This document shows positions 36,340 through 45,527 of a stretch of 64,000 nt of DNA, in pieces. The stretch is from CAZDQL01 sp964507325. GTDB taxonomy: Bacteria > Planctomycetota > UBA1135 > GCA-002686595. A model generated the notes under the pieces. The model was not told the origin of the DNA, made no database searches, and was given only the letters and a program-made list of their open reading frames with translations. The position numbers were made by a program, and so were the translations under genes. Each line of letters starts with the position of its first letter. The first letter of the stretch is position 1. Location of the stretch: positions 62,001 through 126,000 of the forward strand of contig CAZDQL010000002.1 of assembly GCA_964507325.1 (NCBI GenBank). The letters run 5' to 3'.

Positions 36340-38097
36340 ATGAACAAGACCCTCGTCGGCACCCTCCTCGGCGCCCTCCCGGTCGCCCTCGCCGCCATCC
36401 CGCCCGCGCCCTTCGAGCACGGGCGGGATGTCGCGGCGTTGATGCCTCCCGGGACCGTGGTCTACCTCGAGGCGGAGGGCCTCGGGGAGCTGTGCGCACA
36501 GGGGTTCGAGCATCCCCTGGTCGCGCCTCTCCTGGGCTCGCCGTTGGAGGACTGGATGCAGGAGCAGGTGGGGCTCTCCCTCCCCGATGCGGTCGAGCTG
36601 ATGGACCTGTGGGCCGGACGTCGAGCCCTGCCCGCTCTGGAGCGGCTCATCGAGGGGGGGCTCGCGGCGGGGGTGCTCCCCGGGGAGACGGACGTTCCGA
36701 TCTTTTGCGTCGCCGCGTGGGGTGACGCGGAGCTCTGGGAGGAGGTCGTCGATTCTGTGATGACCCAGGTGGCCGACACCCAGGGGCTGCCGCGGGACAA
36801 GATCGTCCCGCCTCACCGCGAGATCCGCGGCGTGGACGTGTGGCTCCTGGGGGGGGTGGGGGCGATCGCCCTGTGCGAGGGCGTCTTCCTCGCCAGCACC
36901 GACCAAGAGACCCTGCGGGAGATGATCGACCTGGGCGCCGAAGGCATGCTCGGCGGGCTGGCGACCGACGAGCGCTTCAGCCGCGCGCGGGAGACCCAGC
37001 GCTCACCGGAGACGTTCCTCTGGGCCTGGCTGGATCTGGAGGGGATCGAGGCCGTGGCGCCGGAGGAGGTGGGGGAGTTGCGTCGCCTGCCCTTCGATCC
37101 GCTGGCCCAGCTCCTGTTCGGAGCCTCCCTCGCCAACCTCGTGGCGGCCCAGGAAGGAGTGGTCGAGGTGCGCTTCGATGGGGGGAGGGTCGACGTGGAC
37201 CTCGTCGGCGTGGGCGCTGCGGAGGGGCCCCATGCGGTCCTGCTGCCCTCTCGGAAATCGCCCCTGCCCCCGCTGCCCACCCTCCGGCCGCACGAGGTCG
37301 CCCGCGGCGTGGTCTACCGCGACCTGGCGGCGATCTTCCGCGGTCGTGAGGAGCTCTTCGACGCCGAGCACCAACCGGCCCTCGCCGATGTCGCTTCGGG
37401 CTTGGCCGTGTTCTTCGGGGGCGCGGACGTGGCCGAGGAGGTGCTCCCCTCCCTGAGCCCTTGGATCGGCGTGGTCGCACGCTCGGTCGAATTCGACCCG
37501 CGCGCGGTCCCCGATCCGTGCTTGCCCTCGGTCGCGCTGCTTATCCAGGTCGACGATCCCGAGAGCATGGGGCCCCGCCTGGTCTCCGCCGTGCAGACGG
37601 CGTTCTCGCTCGCGAACGTCAAGGCCGCCTTGAAGCGCCAGCCGCTGCTGAAGGTGCAAGTCGAGTCCAGCGCGGGCCACTCGGTGACCTACGGCCGCTA
37701 CCCGCCCCCCTCCGCGGGGGAGAGCGCCGACCTGCGCTACAACCTCGAGCCGGCCTGCTCGCTGGTGGGGGAGACGTTCGTGATCGGCACCCACCGTGCT
37801 CTGGTGGGTGAGCTGGTGGCGCAGCTTGCGGCGGGCGACTTGGAGCCCCCGCGGACCCGGGAGGGCCTCGTACTACCGAGCGCCGACGTGGCGGGTCTCC
37901 TGAGCGCCATTCCGGATGCGCTGGCCGCGAGCACGACTGCGAGTACTGATCAGGCGCTTGGCCAGGTGCTGCGACGAATCGGAGCCTCCCTTCCGCGAGA
38001 AGGCCTGGCGGATACCGTTGGAGTGGAAGTCGACGGCCAGGGCGCACTGGGCCTGAGGGCCAGCCTCTCCTGGGTCCTCCACGGCCATCGACGGTAG
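36340..38097 (+). CDS. Secreted DUF3352-like protein of unknown function
   Basis: A 585-aa protein with a signal peptide (about 1-19). The opening LMPPGTVVYLEAEGL and repeated alpha/beta segments recall DUF3352-type proteins, which occur in planctomycetes, cyanobacteria and others and have no known role. No catalytic motif is recognised. The composition is like its neighbours. It is transcribed alone between the FG-GAP gene and the convergent GT4 gene. Confidence 0.6.
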   Translation: MNKTLVGTLLGALPVALAAIPPAPFEHGRDVAALMPPGTVVYLEAEGLGELCAQGFEHPLVAPLLGSPLEDWMQEQVGLSLPDAVELMDLWAGRRALPALERLIEGGLAAGVLPGETDVPIFCVAAWGDAELWEEVVDSVMTQVADTQGLPRDKIVPPHREIRGVDVWLLGGVGAIALCEGVFLASTDQETLREMIDLGAEGMLGGLATDERFSRARETQRSPETFLWAWLDLEGIEAVAPEEVGELRRLPFDPLAQLLFGASLANLVAAQEGVVEVRFDGGRVDVDLVGVGAAEGPHAVLLPSRKSPLPPLPTLRPHEVARGVVYRDLAAIFRGREELFDAEHQPALADVASGLAVFFGGADVAEEVLPSLSPWIGVVARSVEFDPRAVPDPCLPSVALLIQVDDPESMGPRLVSAVQTAFSLANVKAALKRQPLLKVQVESSAGHSVTYGRYPPPSAGESADLRYNLEPACSLVGETFVIGTHRALVGELVAQLAAGDLEPPRTREGLVLPSADVAGLLSAIPDALAASTTASTDQALGQVLRRIGASLPREGLADTVGVEVDGQGALGLRASLSWVLHGHRR

Positions 38098-38120
38098 GCG
38101 TCGCCCGACGCCCTGTTCAC

Positions 38121-39260
38121 TCACCCAGCCGCCAGCGCAGCCCCATACACGCCCCGGTACGCCTCGAGCATCCCCTCGAAGGAGAACCCCTCGATCACCC
38201 GCGTCCGGTTCTGCGCGCCCAGCCGCTCGCGCAGCTCGGGGCTGGCGAGCAGCTCCTCGAGGAGGCGAGCCAGCCGCGCCGGGGCGTCTTCGGCCTCCAC
38301 GGGAACGAGGAAGCGCTGCTGCTCCTCCGGTAGCACCAGGCCGACGTCGCCGACGTCGGTCGAGACCGCGGGCAAACCGGTGCTCATCGCCTCGAGCAGG
38401 ACCACCGGGTGCTGCTCTGAGTCGGAGGAGATGGCGAAGACGTCCATGGCCCGGTAGAAGCCGCGCAGATCGGACTGGTGGCCGGGGAAGTGGATCCTTC
38501 CGCCGGCATCCCCCAGGGAACGCGCCTGTCCCTCGAGCCTGGCGCGCTCCGGGCCGTCGCCGACGACCAGGAGGTGTGCCCGGCGGCCGGCGCGGTCCAG
38601 GTGGGCGAAGGCCTCCACCAGGCGCGGGAGGTTCTTGATCGGGCGCACGTGACCGACGGCGCCGATCACCAGGGCGTCTTCGGGTATGCCGAGCTGGGCA
38701 CGCACTTCGGAAGCCCCGGGAGTGAAGCGGTCGGGGTGGATGCCGTTGTGGATCAACTGCACCCGGTCGTGCCGCACACCCCAGGTGTCGCGGGCGATGC
38801 TGACCAGGCCGCTGGAGCAGACGACGACCCGGTGGCAGCGCCGCAGGAAGAGCCGGCGGCAGAGCACCCGGCGCCGCTTCTGCCCCGCCACCTCGTCGAT
38901 GTTGAAGCCCTCCTCGTGGTGCACGTGGGGCCGGCGCGACAGGGTGCGCGCCGCCATGACGGCGTCGAAGCTGCCCCAGTTGTAGGTCAGGAGCAGGTCC
39001 GGGTCCTCGCGCTGGATCATGCGCCGCATGGCCGGAATCCGGACCAGGGAGCTCTGCCCGGCGGGTGGGTCGAAGAGGCGCGCGTCGATGCCGTCGTCGA
39101 GCAGCGACAGCGCCTCGCTGTGGCCGTCCAGGGGCACGATGCTGTGGCGCCAGGCGGATCCCAGGGCGTTGATCATCTCCGCCACGCGCACCTGCGGGCC
39201 GGCGGCGACGAAGGTCGCGAAGGCGTGCAGCGCGTGCAGGGGCTTCTCGGGCGCGCTCAT
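38121..39260 (-). CDS. GT4 family glycosyltransferase
   Basis: A 379-aa retaining transferase with two Rossmann domains (GT-B). The C-terminal domain shows GAVGHVRPIKNLPRLVEAF, VVGDGPER and the EQHPVVLLE segment, an E-x7-E sugar-nucleotide site. It extends a glycan on the cytoplasmic face. Its start overlaps the stop of the oxidoreductase-epimerase fusion gene as ATGA, and the asparagine-synthase-like gene lies upstream; the three likely serve one surface-glycan or exopolysaccharide pathway. Confidence 0.87.
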   Translation of the reverse strand: MSAPEKPLHALHAFATFVAAGPQVRVAEMINALGSAWRHSIVPLDGHSEALSLLDDGIDARLFDPPAGQSSLVRIPAMRRMIQREDPDLLLTYNWGSFDAVMAARTLSRRPHVHHEEGFNIDEVAGQKRRRVLCRRLFLRRCHRVVVCSSGLVSIARDTWGVRHDRVQLIHNGIHPDRFTPGASEVRAQLGIPEDALVIGAVGHVRPIKNLPRLVEAFAHLDRAGRRAHLLVVGDGPERARLEGQARSLGDAGGRIHFPGHQSDLRGFYRAMDVFAISSDSEQHPVVLLEAMSTGLPAVSTDVGDVGLVLPEEQQRFLVPVEAEDAPARLARLLEELLASPELRERLGAQNRTRVIEGFSFEGMLEAYRGVYGAALAAG

Positions 39261-41437
39261 CCCTCGTCCGCGCTGCTCTCCCGCGGCGCGTAGATGCGCA
39301 CCGCCCGGTCGAGGAAGGCCTCCCGCTCCTCCACCGGCTGCCAGCCGAGGACCTCGCGCGCCAGGTTGCACTTGAAGGCCGGCACCAACGCGCGCGCCTT
39401 GAGATCGCGGTAGGAGGGGAAGACCACCCCGGGCCGTCGGCCGACGACCTTGACGATCCACTTCCCGATCTCCATCAGTTGCGAGAGCAGGAGCGGGCGC
39501 GGGTGGAAGACGATCCGCCGGCCGGTGACCCGGGCCAGCTCCTCCACCACCTCCCGACCCGAGAGGGGCGGGCGGGCGCAGAGGTTCAGCGCCTGGCCCG
39601 AGAGCTCGTCCCCCTCGTGGAGCGCCGCGGCGACCAGGCCCTCGGCCACGTCCTCCGCCAGGACCAGGGGCAACGGATGCTCCCCCGCGCCCCACCCGGC
39701 GCAGTGGTTGTCGCGCAGCCACAACCCGAGCCCGCTGTGCTGCATCGGCGTGCCCGCGCCCAGGACCACGCCCGGGCGCGCGATCACCAGGCCGACGTCG
39801 TTTCCGGAGTGGTAGGCGAGCAGCGCCTCCTCCGTCGCCGCCTTGCCGCGCGCGTAGACGGAGCGGGCGGCGATGCGCGGATCGATCTGCGTGCTGTCCT
39901 CGAGCTCGCGCGTGCCGCAGTCCTTGCCGGTGTAGAGGCAGGCCAGTGACGAGACGTAGACCAGCCGCCGGACCCCCGCCTCGCGGCAGGCCTCGGCGAT
40001 CTTCACCGAGCCCGCGACCATCGACCGCTGCACCACCTCCCAGGTGTCGCCGCCCCCCGTCGCGAGCTGGATGCAGGCCCGGGCGCCGGAGAGCGCCTGG
40101 GCGAGGGACGCCGTGTCCTCGAGGCTGCCGTCCAGGAGGCGCAGGCGGCCGTCCAGGGCCGCATCGACGATGACCGGCGGCAGGGAGTGCCGCCGGCGCA
40201 CGATCGCCGTGACCGGCACCTCCCGCTCGAGCAGCGCGCGCATCACGCACCGGCCGATGAAGCCGGTGGCGCCGAGGACGACCACCTCGCCCGGCCGCGC
40301 CGCGCCCGGCTCGGGGAAGTCCGGCAGGGGGGGCGCCTCGCCGGAGATCTCGCCCGCGATCGCATCGCACCAGGCGCCGACCTCGACGGCGGTCTGGGCG
40401 TCGTTGGGCAGGCGCTCCCCCGCCCGCAGCGCGCGGTGGAAGGCCTCGATGCTCCCCTGCATGCCGACGTAGAACGCGTCGCGGCGCGGCCGCAGGCCGA
40501 GGGTGAAACCGAGCCAACCGCGGAGCACGCGCCGAGCGTCGCGCTTGGACGCCTTGCCGCGCCGGTTCTGCGCCAGGAAGCTGTTCCAGAAGTCGAGCCA
40601 GTGAGTCTTCTCTTCGCCGGAGAGACCGTCGTGGAAGAGGTCCGCCTCCAGGCTGCCGTCGCTGCCGAGCACCTGCAGGGTGCAGCGCGTGAAGGGGCGG
40701 CCGAAGGCCGTGTAGAGCTGGGCGGTGCCGCGCTCCGCTTCCGCGGCCACGGCCCAGCGCTCGTGGAAGACCTGCCCCGGGTTCAGCTCGCGCGTCCCGA
40801 GCAGCGCCCTCTCGACGCGCTTCACCGGTCCCAGGAGGTGGTGGATCTGGCTCAGCGGGTGGATCGTCTGCTCGAAGACGATGTTGCGCGGCGCGCGGAA
40901 CATCCAGTGCGTGTAGTCCGACGCGTCGAGCTGCCGCAGGGGTACCGAGAAGGTCAGCTGCACGTGCTCGACGCGGCCGATCTCGCCCGCTTCGATGCGC
41001 GCGACCATGCGCCGGAAGGCGGGGTGGAAGACGTTGTTGTGGTTGACGGCCAGCGGCAGACGCCGCTCGCGAGCCAGATCGGCGAGCTCGATCGTCTCCG
41101 CGGTGGAGAGGGCGATCGGCTTCTCGGCGAAGACGCCCAGGCCGAGCTCGAGCAGGCGCCGCGTCAGGTCAAAGTGACGATCCGGCGGCACCGCGAGGTG
41201 GGCGATCTGGACGCCCAGCTCCGGCAGGCGCTCCAGCTCGGTCACCGCCTCTCGGGCTCCGTAGCGTTCGGCGGCCCTCTGCGCCGCTGCGAGGTCGACG
41301 TCGCAGATCGCCGTCAGCTCGACGTCGGGGATCTTGCTCAGGACGTCGAGGTGGAAGTCCGAGATGAAGCCCGCGCCGACCATGGCCACGCGGGTCGGCC
41401 CGTCGAGTGGGAGATCGTAGGGAGGCGGCTCTGACAC
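39257..41437 (-). CDS. Fusion of Gfo/Idh/MocA oxidoreductase and NAD-dependent epimerase/dehydratase
   Basis: A 726-aa two-enzyme protein. Residues about 14-370 are a Gfo/Idh/MocA sugar dehydrogenase (VAMVGAGFISDFH, with the conserved EKPIAL near 120). Residues about 385-720 are an extended SDR of the epimerase/dehydratase type (VVLGATGFIGRCV, then a YARGK catalytic Tyr-x-x-x-Lys near 545). The fusion would carry out consecutive steps on a nucleotide-sugar or sugar. No stop or frameshift separates them. The start is GTG at 41437, with a weak ribosome-binding site. Followed directly by the GT4 gene. Confidence 0.85.
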   Translation of the reverse strand: MSEPPPYDLPLDGPTRVAMVGAGFISDFHLDVLSKIPDVELTAICDVDLAAAQRAAERYGAREAVTELERLPELGVQIAHLAVPPDRHFDLTRRLLELGLGVFAEKPIALSTAETIELADLARERRLPLAVNHNNVFHPAFRRMVARIEAGEIGRVEHVQLTFSVPLRQLDASDYTHWMFRAPRNIVFEQTIHPLSQIHHLLGPVKRVERALLGTRELNPGQVFHERWAVAAEAERGTAQLYTAFGRPFTRCTLQVLGSDGSLEADLFHDGLSGEEKTHWLDFWNSFLAQNRRGKASKRDARRVLRGWLGFTLGLRPRRDAFYVGMQGSIEAFHRALRAGERLPNDAQTAVEVGAWCDAIAGEISGEAPPLPDFPEPGAARPGEVVVLGATGFIGRCVMRALLEREVPVTAIVRRRHSLPPVIVDAALDGRLRLLDGSLEDTASLAQALSGARACIQLATGGGDTWEVVQRSMVAGSVKIAEACREAGVRRLVYVSSLACLYTGKDCGTRELEDSTQIDPRIAARSVYARGKAATEEALLAYHSGNDVGLVIARPGVVLGAGTPMQHSGLGLWLRDNHCAGWGAGEHPLPLVLAEDVAEGLVAAALHEGDELSGQALNLCARPPLSGREVVEELARVTGRRIVFHPRPLLLSQLMEIGKWIVKVVGRRPGVVFPSYRDLKARALVPAFKCNLAREVLGWQPVEEREAFLDRAVRIYAPRESSADEG

Positions 41438-41511
41438 GGTGGACGTCCCGTCGGAGGGGGGGCGAGGCTTGCCATCGTACGCTCCACGGGGCAGGCCTCA
41501 AGCGCTCGGAG

Positions 41512-43413
41512 TCACAGGGGGTTCCCCGCCGGGGCCCCGTCGATGTGAGCCCGCATCCACAGCTCGAAGATCATGATCGAGCTCAGGGCGCTGTCGATGT
41601 TTCCCCCGGACATGTGCTCGTCGAAAACCCGGCGCACGAAGGGCTCCGAGAGGTAGCCACGCTCGAGCGTGCGCCGGCTCAGGAGCAGGTCGTGCACGAA
41701 CTCCCTCAGCTCCCCCCGATACCAGAGCGGGGTCGGCTGGCTGAAGCCGCGCATCTTCTTGCGGCCGATGACCTCGTCGGGGATCAGCCCGCGCAGGGCC
41801 TGCTTGTAGAGCAGCTTGATGCCGTCCTTCTCGGGGGTCGGTTTCTCGAGCTGGAGGCGCGAGGGCACCTTCAGGGCCAGCTCGACCAGCCGGCGGTCGA
41901 TCAGCGGCACCCGGTTGACGAGCCCGTGGGCGGCGGCCATGCGCTCGTCCTTGTAGAGCAGGTCGTCGGGCAGGAAGCTCTTGATCAGGCCGTACTGGTA
42001 GGCGTTCAGCGGGTCGCTCAGCACGGTCGTGGCGAAGTAGGCCTTCTGGACCGCGTAGACGTCCTCCCGCGGCCAGTGGGGCCGCTGCAGGAGCTTGCGC
42101 AGGACGCCCTTGTGGAAGAAGGTCCGCCAGGTCACGCGTCGCTCGTCGTCCGACATGCCCAGCCGCGCCATGTAGCGCCGGCCGCGGTTCCAGAAGGAGC
42201 CGCCGACGGGCATGGAGGGCGCGAGCGTCCCGAAGACCAGTCTCCGCAGTCCGGCCGGGATGGCGATCAGCGGCGCCATCTGCCGTTCGCCGTGCGTATT
42301 CCCGGCGGGGAAGATCTCATCGGGGCCCTCGCCCTCGAAGATGGCGCTGCAGCCGTGCTCCTTCGCCAGTCCCATCGCCTTGTAGATCCCGACGTAGGCG
42401 TTGTCGTTCACCGGCGAGTCGAAGTGGCGGACCGCGTTCGTCATGATCTCGGCGAACTCCGCCGGCCCCAGGATGGCGGTGTGATCGCGCAGGTTGAAGC
42501 GCTCGAGCATGATCTCGACCAGGCCTGCGTCGCTGAAGAACGCCTCCTCGAAGACGACCGAGAAGACGTCCAAGCCCGCGTCGCCCGCCAAGCCGGAGAG
42601 GGTCGCCGAGACGACGCCGGTGTCCAACCCGCCGCTCAGCAGGCTGCCCATGCGGCCCCCGGCGGCGTGGCGGATGGCGATGGAGTCGAGGATGACCTCG
42701 CGCATGCGCTGGGCGAGCTCCGCTTCCGGCGTGTCGCGCTCGACGTCGATCTCCCCCAGCCGCCAGTAGTCGTGCTCGCTCTGCGTCCTCTTCCCGAGGC
42801 TGAGGACTTGCGCCGGTCGCAGGGCGGAGACGCCCGCGATCATCGTCTGCGGCGGCCCGAGGGCCTTGGTGGCGAAGTAGCGCGCCGGCCCCTCCGGATC
42901 GACCTCCCGCGGCACCAGCCCCGAGGCGAGCAGGGCCGGGATCGTGGTGGCGAAGACGGTGTGCTCACCCCGCCGGGCGTAGAAGAGGGAGTGCGAGCCG
43001 ACGTGGTCGCGGACCAGGTGCAGCGTCTCCGCGGCGCCATCCCAGATCGCGATGGTGAAGACGCCGTTGAGGTGGCGTGGGAAGTCCAGTCCGAAGCGCT
43101 GGTAGAGGTGGGGGATCAGGTGGAAGCCGGTCCCCGATGTGGGGCCCGCGGGGAGCTCGCCGAGCAGGGCTTTCAGCTCGTCGACGTTGTAGATTTCCCC
43201 CTCGCAGACGGCGACGACGTCGCCGGTCTCATTCTGAACCAGGTACTGACCCGCACCCGACACCTCCCCCGCGGCGCCCAGCAGGACGGGGCCGGAGCTC
43301 AGGACCTCGGACTCGGCGGAGGAGCGGAAGGCCATGCTCTCGCCCATGCGGGTGGCGAGCTGGCGCGCCTCCTCGTCCGGTAGGGAACCGACGACTCCGT
43401 ATATGTAGCCCAT
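41512..43413 (-). CDS. Asparagine synthase-like amidotransferase without the glutaminase Cys
   Basis: A 633-aa protein with the two-domain layout of AsnB. The N-terminal Ntn domain is present (EGEIYN near 73-78, GVFTIAIWD) but the sequence begins MGYIYG, so the Cys2 nucleophile is absent. The synthetase domain has the ATP-pyrophosphatase loop as SGGLDTG instead of SGGxDS, and GEGPDEIF is intact. In exopolysaccharide clusters such proteins are thought to amidate or modify a sugar acid, possibly using ammonia or another nucleophile; that is inference. First gene of the operon with the fusion oxidoreductase and GT4. Confidence 0.82.
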   Translation of the reverse strand: MGYIYGVVGSLPDEEARQLATRMGESMAFRSSAESEVLSSGPVLLGAAGEVSGAGQYLVQNETGDVVAVCEGEIYNVDELKALLGELPAGPTSGTGFHLIPHLYQRFGLDFPRHLNGVFTIAIWDGAAETLHLVRDHVGSHSLFYARRGEHTVFATTIPALLASGLVPREVDPEGPARYFATKALGPPQTMIAGVSALRPAQVLSLGKRTQSEHDYWRLGEIDVERDTPEAELAQRMREVILDSIAIRHAAGGRMGSLLSGGLDTGVVSATLSGLAGDAGLDVFSVVFEEAFFSDAGLVEIMLERFNLRDHTAILGPAEFAEIMTNAVRHFDSPVNDNAYVGIYKAMGLAKEHGCSAIFEGEGPDEIFPAGNTHGERQMAPLIAIPAGLRRLVFGTLAPSMPVGGSFWNRGRRYMARLGMSDDERRVTWRTFFHKGVLRKLLQRPHWPREDVYAVQKAYFATTVLSDPLNAYQYGLIKSFLPDDLLYKDERMAAAHGLVNRVPLIDRRLVELALKVPSRLQLEKPTPEKDGIKLLYKQALRGLIPDEVIGRKKMRGFSQPTPLWYRGELREFVHDLLLSRRTLERGYLSEPFVRRVFDEHMSGGNIDSALSSIMIFELWMRAHIDGAPAGNPL

Positions 43414-43535
43414 GGATTGCCTGCGGGGTGAGCGATCGGCCGCCGGTGTACCACGGCCGTAGGGCTTTTCAAAGGCGACACCAGCCCGCCAAACAGCGAT
43501 GTCACACGGTCGGCGGGCGGTGTTCGCGCCGAAAC

Positions 43536-44900
43536 CTACTCGATCACGCGGATCAGTCCCCGGTAGCGTTCCCAGTCTGCGATGAGTTGGGCCTGGCCTT
43601 CCCTGGTGAGGCCACCATCACTACCGCGACCTCCCCAGTCCGGCCGTCCAAAGTGGCCACCTGGGGGACGCGGTCCCTCTATTGAGCGGTACTCGCCAAA
43701 CGCACGGTACCTACGGCCGTGTGTGTTCAGGCCCGTCATGCTCTCCAGCATGGCGAGCAGCCAGGCTCGGTGATGGAGGTCCTGATCTTCCTGGAGCGCA
43801 TCGAACAGAATGGGGAGCATCTTCCAGCCCTCCAAGTAGATCTCCTCCGCCACTGAGGGCATTGTCCGTCCCCAAGGAGACATCCTGGCGTCGTACGGGC
43901 TGCGGAAGAACAGGATCGGCTCTTTCTCATACAGCTTCTCCAGGAGCCCCCTCATCCGCGCGGCCTCCTCCGGGGTGATGCTGACCTCGCGTGCGACCCA
44001 AGCGAAGCTCACCTCGTCAGAGGACGACACGATGAGGGGTGTCGCGTCCACCACATCGACGATGCGGGCCTGATCGTGATACTGGATGGTCACCGTGTAG
44101 GTTCCGAGCCCGGGGAGGTCGAGGTAATTGCGGAGTGGCAAGTCCGCGCATCTCCATGTCTCCCCGGTTGGGAAGATCTCGTGAGAAGCGGCTCCCCCGC
44201 CGAACTGATACCCCGGGCCCCATTCTCTGTGGACTCCAATGGGGTCACCGTTCTCGTCTCGCACCTCCACGCGCCAACGCGTCAGTCTTCCGGTTCTGTA
44301 GTTGCCACCCTTCTGCATGATGAAGGACTGACCAGACGGGTCCCGGTTCCGAAGTCCGACGCGGAACACCGGGAGCTCGGGGAACACGAACTCCATCGGG
44401 CCCGCTTTGGTGACGACCACCTCGATGGGATCGTCCTTTCCCTCGAGTCGCCTGAGAGCGGTGAAAACCTCCAGGTCGGCGCTACCTCTAAGGTATCCAT
44501 GATGGCGCTTGGGCTTGCGGCGATGCTCGAACACCTCGACCAGGTATGTGCGCCAATGCTCACCTCCCCGGCGAGCCATCTCCTTGAGGCACGCGTCATG
44601 TGCGCACCAGAAGGAGGGCAACCATCCCCAACGGTGCTCCAATTCCTCGAAGTGCTCTCGTAGTTCTGCGTCGCTCCAACTGGATACCAGCCCGGTGAGC
44701 TCGTCGAGGTCGGTGAACCTGTCGAGCATGCCCCAGGGATACCACCAGGGGTCGGCCCATCGGTGCCACCAAGGCCTGGGCGTTCGAATCCTGCGCGCAT
44801 AGCTGTCGGTTGGATCGGAGGTGCTCTCCCATGCGGCCGTGTGCGCGAGATCTCCCAGCGTGAGCGCCTGAAACAGGACGACGAGAGTCCAGCATTGCAT
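43536..44900 (-). CDS. Uncharacterised secreted protein, compositional outlier
   Basis: A 454-aa protein. A signal peptide (about 1-22) is followed by a Trp-rich stretch (PWWHRWADPWWYPWG). A central part with YTVTIQYHDQARI looks like an immunoglobulin-like or beta-sandwich fold, and helical segments flank it. No family is recognised. GGGAGG lies 8 nt before ATG 44900, which decides the start over GTG 44909. By eye, G+C is lower than in neighbouring genes and codon choice less biased, so it may have been acquired. Confidence 0.6.
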   Translation of the reverse strand: MQCWTLVVLFQALTLGDLAHTAAWESTSDPTDSYARRIRTPRPWWHRWADPWWYPWGMLDRFTDLDELTGLVSSWSDAELREHFEELEHRWGWLPSFWCAHDACLKEMARRGGEHWRTYLVEVFEHRRKPKRHHGYLRGSADLEVFTALRRLEGKDDPIEVVVTKAGPMEFVFPELPVFRVGLRNRDPSGQSFIMQKGGNYRTGRLTRWRVEVRDENGDPIGVHREWGPGYQFGGGAASHEIFPTGETWRCADLPLRNYLDLPGLGTYTVTIQYHDQARIVDVVDATPLIVSSSDEVSFAWVAREVSITPEEAARMRGLLEKLYEKEPILFFRSPYDARMSPWGRTMPSVAEEIYLEGWKMLPILFDALQEDQDLHHRAWLLAMLESMTGLNTHGRRYRAFGEYRSIEGPRPPGGHFGRPDWGGRGSDGGLTREGQAQLIADWERYRGLIRVIE

Positions 44901-45028
44901 GGCGAGCACCTCCCGATCTGCGATTTCGTGGTTCGCACGGCGCGGCCTACCACGGTGTGCTGGAGCGTAGCACGGAAGCGTCGCGCCGGCCGGAACCGGC
45001 GCCCTTGCCCGCCCGCCCGGTGCCCCCC

Positions 45029-45034
45029 TATGCT
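45029..45034 (+). promoter_or_regulatory. Candidate -10 element (TATGCT) of the Cys-rich lipoprotein gene
   Basis: TATGCT is four of six to TATAAT and lies 58 nt before ATG 45093. This gene has a normal leader with GAGGAGA before the ATG. Confidence 0.3.
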
Positions 45035-45092
45035 GGCGGTTGACGTCGGACTAGGGCACGAAGACCCCCAACTGCTACCGCCGAGGAGATCG

Positions 45093-45434
45093 ATGATGAT
45101 GAAGAAGACCGGAGCACTGCTCGTTTCGTTGAGCCTGGTCCTGCTGGCGGCTTGTAGCTCGCTGAGAGACTGTTGTGGCTGCAACCAGAAGGAGGCCTGC
45201 TGCGGCGAGTGCGGCCAGACGGAGGCTTGCTGCGGCGAGTGCGGCGGGGAAGAAGCCTGCTGCGGCGAGTGCGGTGGAAGCGAAGCCTGCAAGGGCTGCG
45301 CCACCCTCTCGGGAGGCGGAACCGGCTGGTGCGCCGACTGCGGCAAGGGCTTCAACGCCGGCCGTGAGGTCAACTGCACCGAGTCCTGCATGGCCAGCCC
45401 GGGGGGGCAGCCCTGCACCGCTTGCGTCAAGTGA
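45093..45434 (+). CDS. Cys-rich repeat lipoprotein
   Basis: A 113-aa protein with a lipoprotein signal (lipobox LLAAC, Cys about 21). The mature part has about 20 cysteines in 90 residues. Three perfect-length 10-residue units of the form EACCGECGxx are followed by a degenerate unit (EACKGCA). CxxC and CC pairs resemble a metal-binding or redox metallothionein-like protein, but no family is recognised; the ligand is inference. GAGGAG lies about 5 nt before the first of three Met codons. It stands alone between two minus-strand genes. Confidence 0.7.
   Translation: MMMKKTGALLVSLSLVLLAACSSLRDCCGCNQKEACCGECGQTEACCGECGGEEACCGECGGSEACKGCATLSGGGTGWCADCGKGFNAGREVNCTESCMASPGGQPCTACVK
45192..45281 (+). 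repeat. Three 30-bp in-frame tandem repeats
   Basis: Units 45192-45221, 45222-45251 and 45252-45281 each encode EACCGECG plus two variable residues. Differences between units are mostly synonymous, so the array has recently expanded or is kept alike. Confidence 0.85.
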
Positions 45435-45490
45435 CGGGCGACTAACCCGCCCCGGAGTCCGCTCCGCGGCCCGCAGCGCCGCCGATCACA

Positions 45491-45527
45491 GGACGGCGTG
45501 GTGACTCGTCAGTCAGCCACGCCGTCC
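45491..45527. terminator. Hairpin between convergent genes
   Basis: GGACGGCGTGG (45491-45501) and CCACGCCGTCC (45517-45527) form a perfect 11-bp stem with a 15-nt loop. It straddles the stop codon of the minus-strand toroid gene and follows the Cys-rich gene, so it may stop transcription from both sides. No U-tract follows. Confidence 0.45.

Noticed and set aside
45192..45281. CRISPR array
   Set aside because: The 30-bp units are directly adjacent without spacers and encode in-frame protein repeats.
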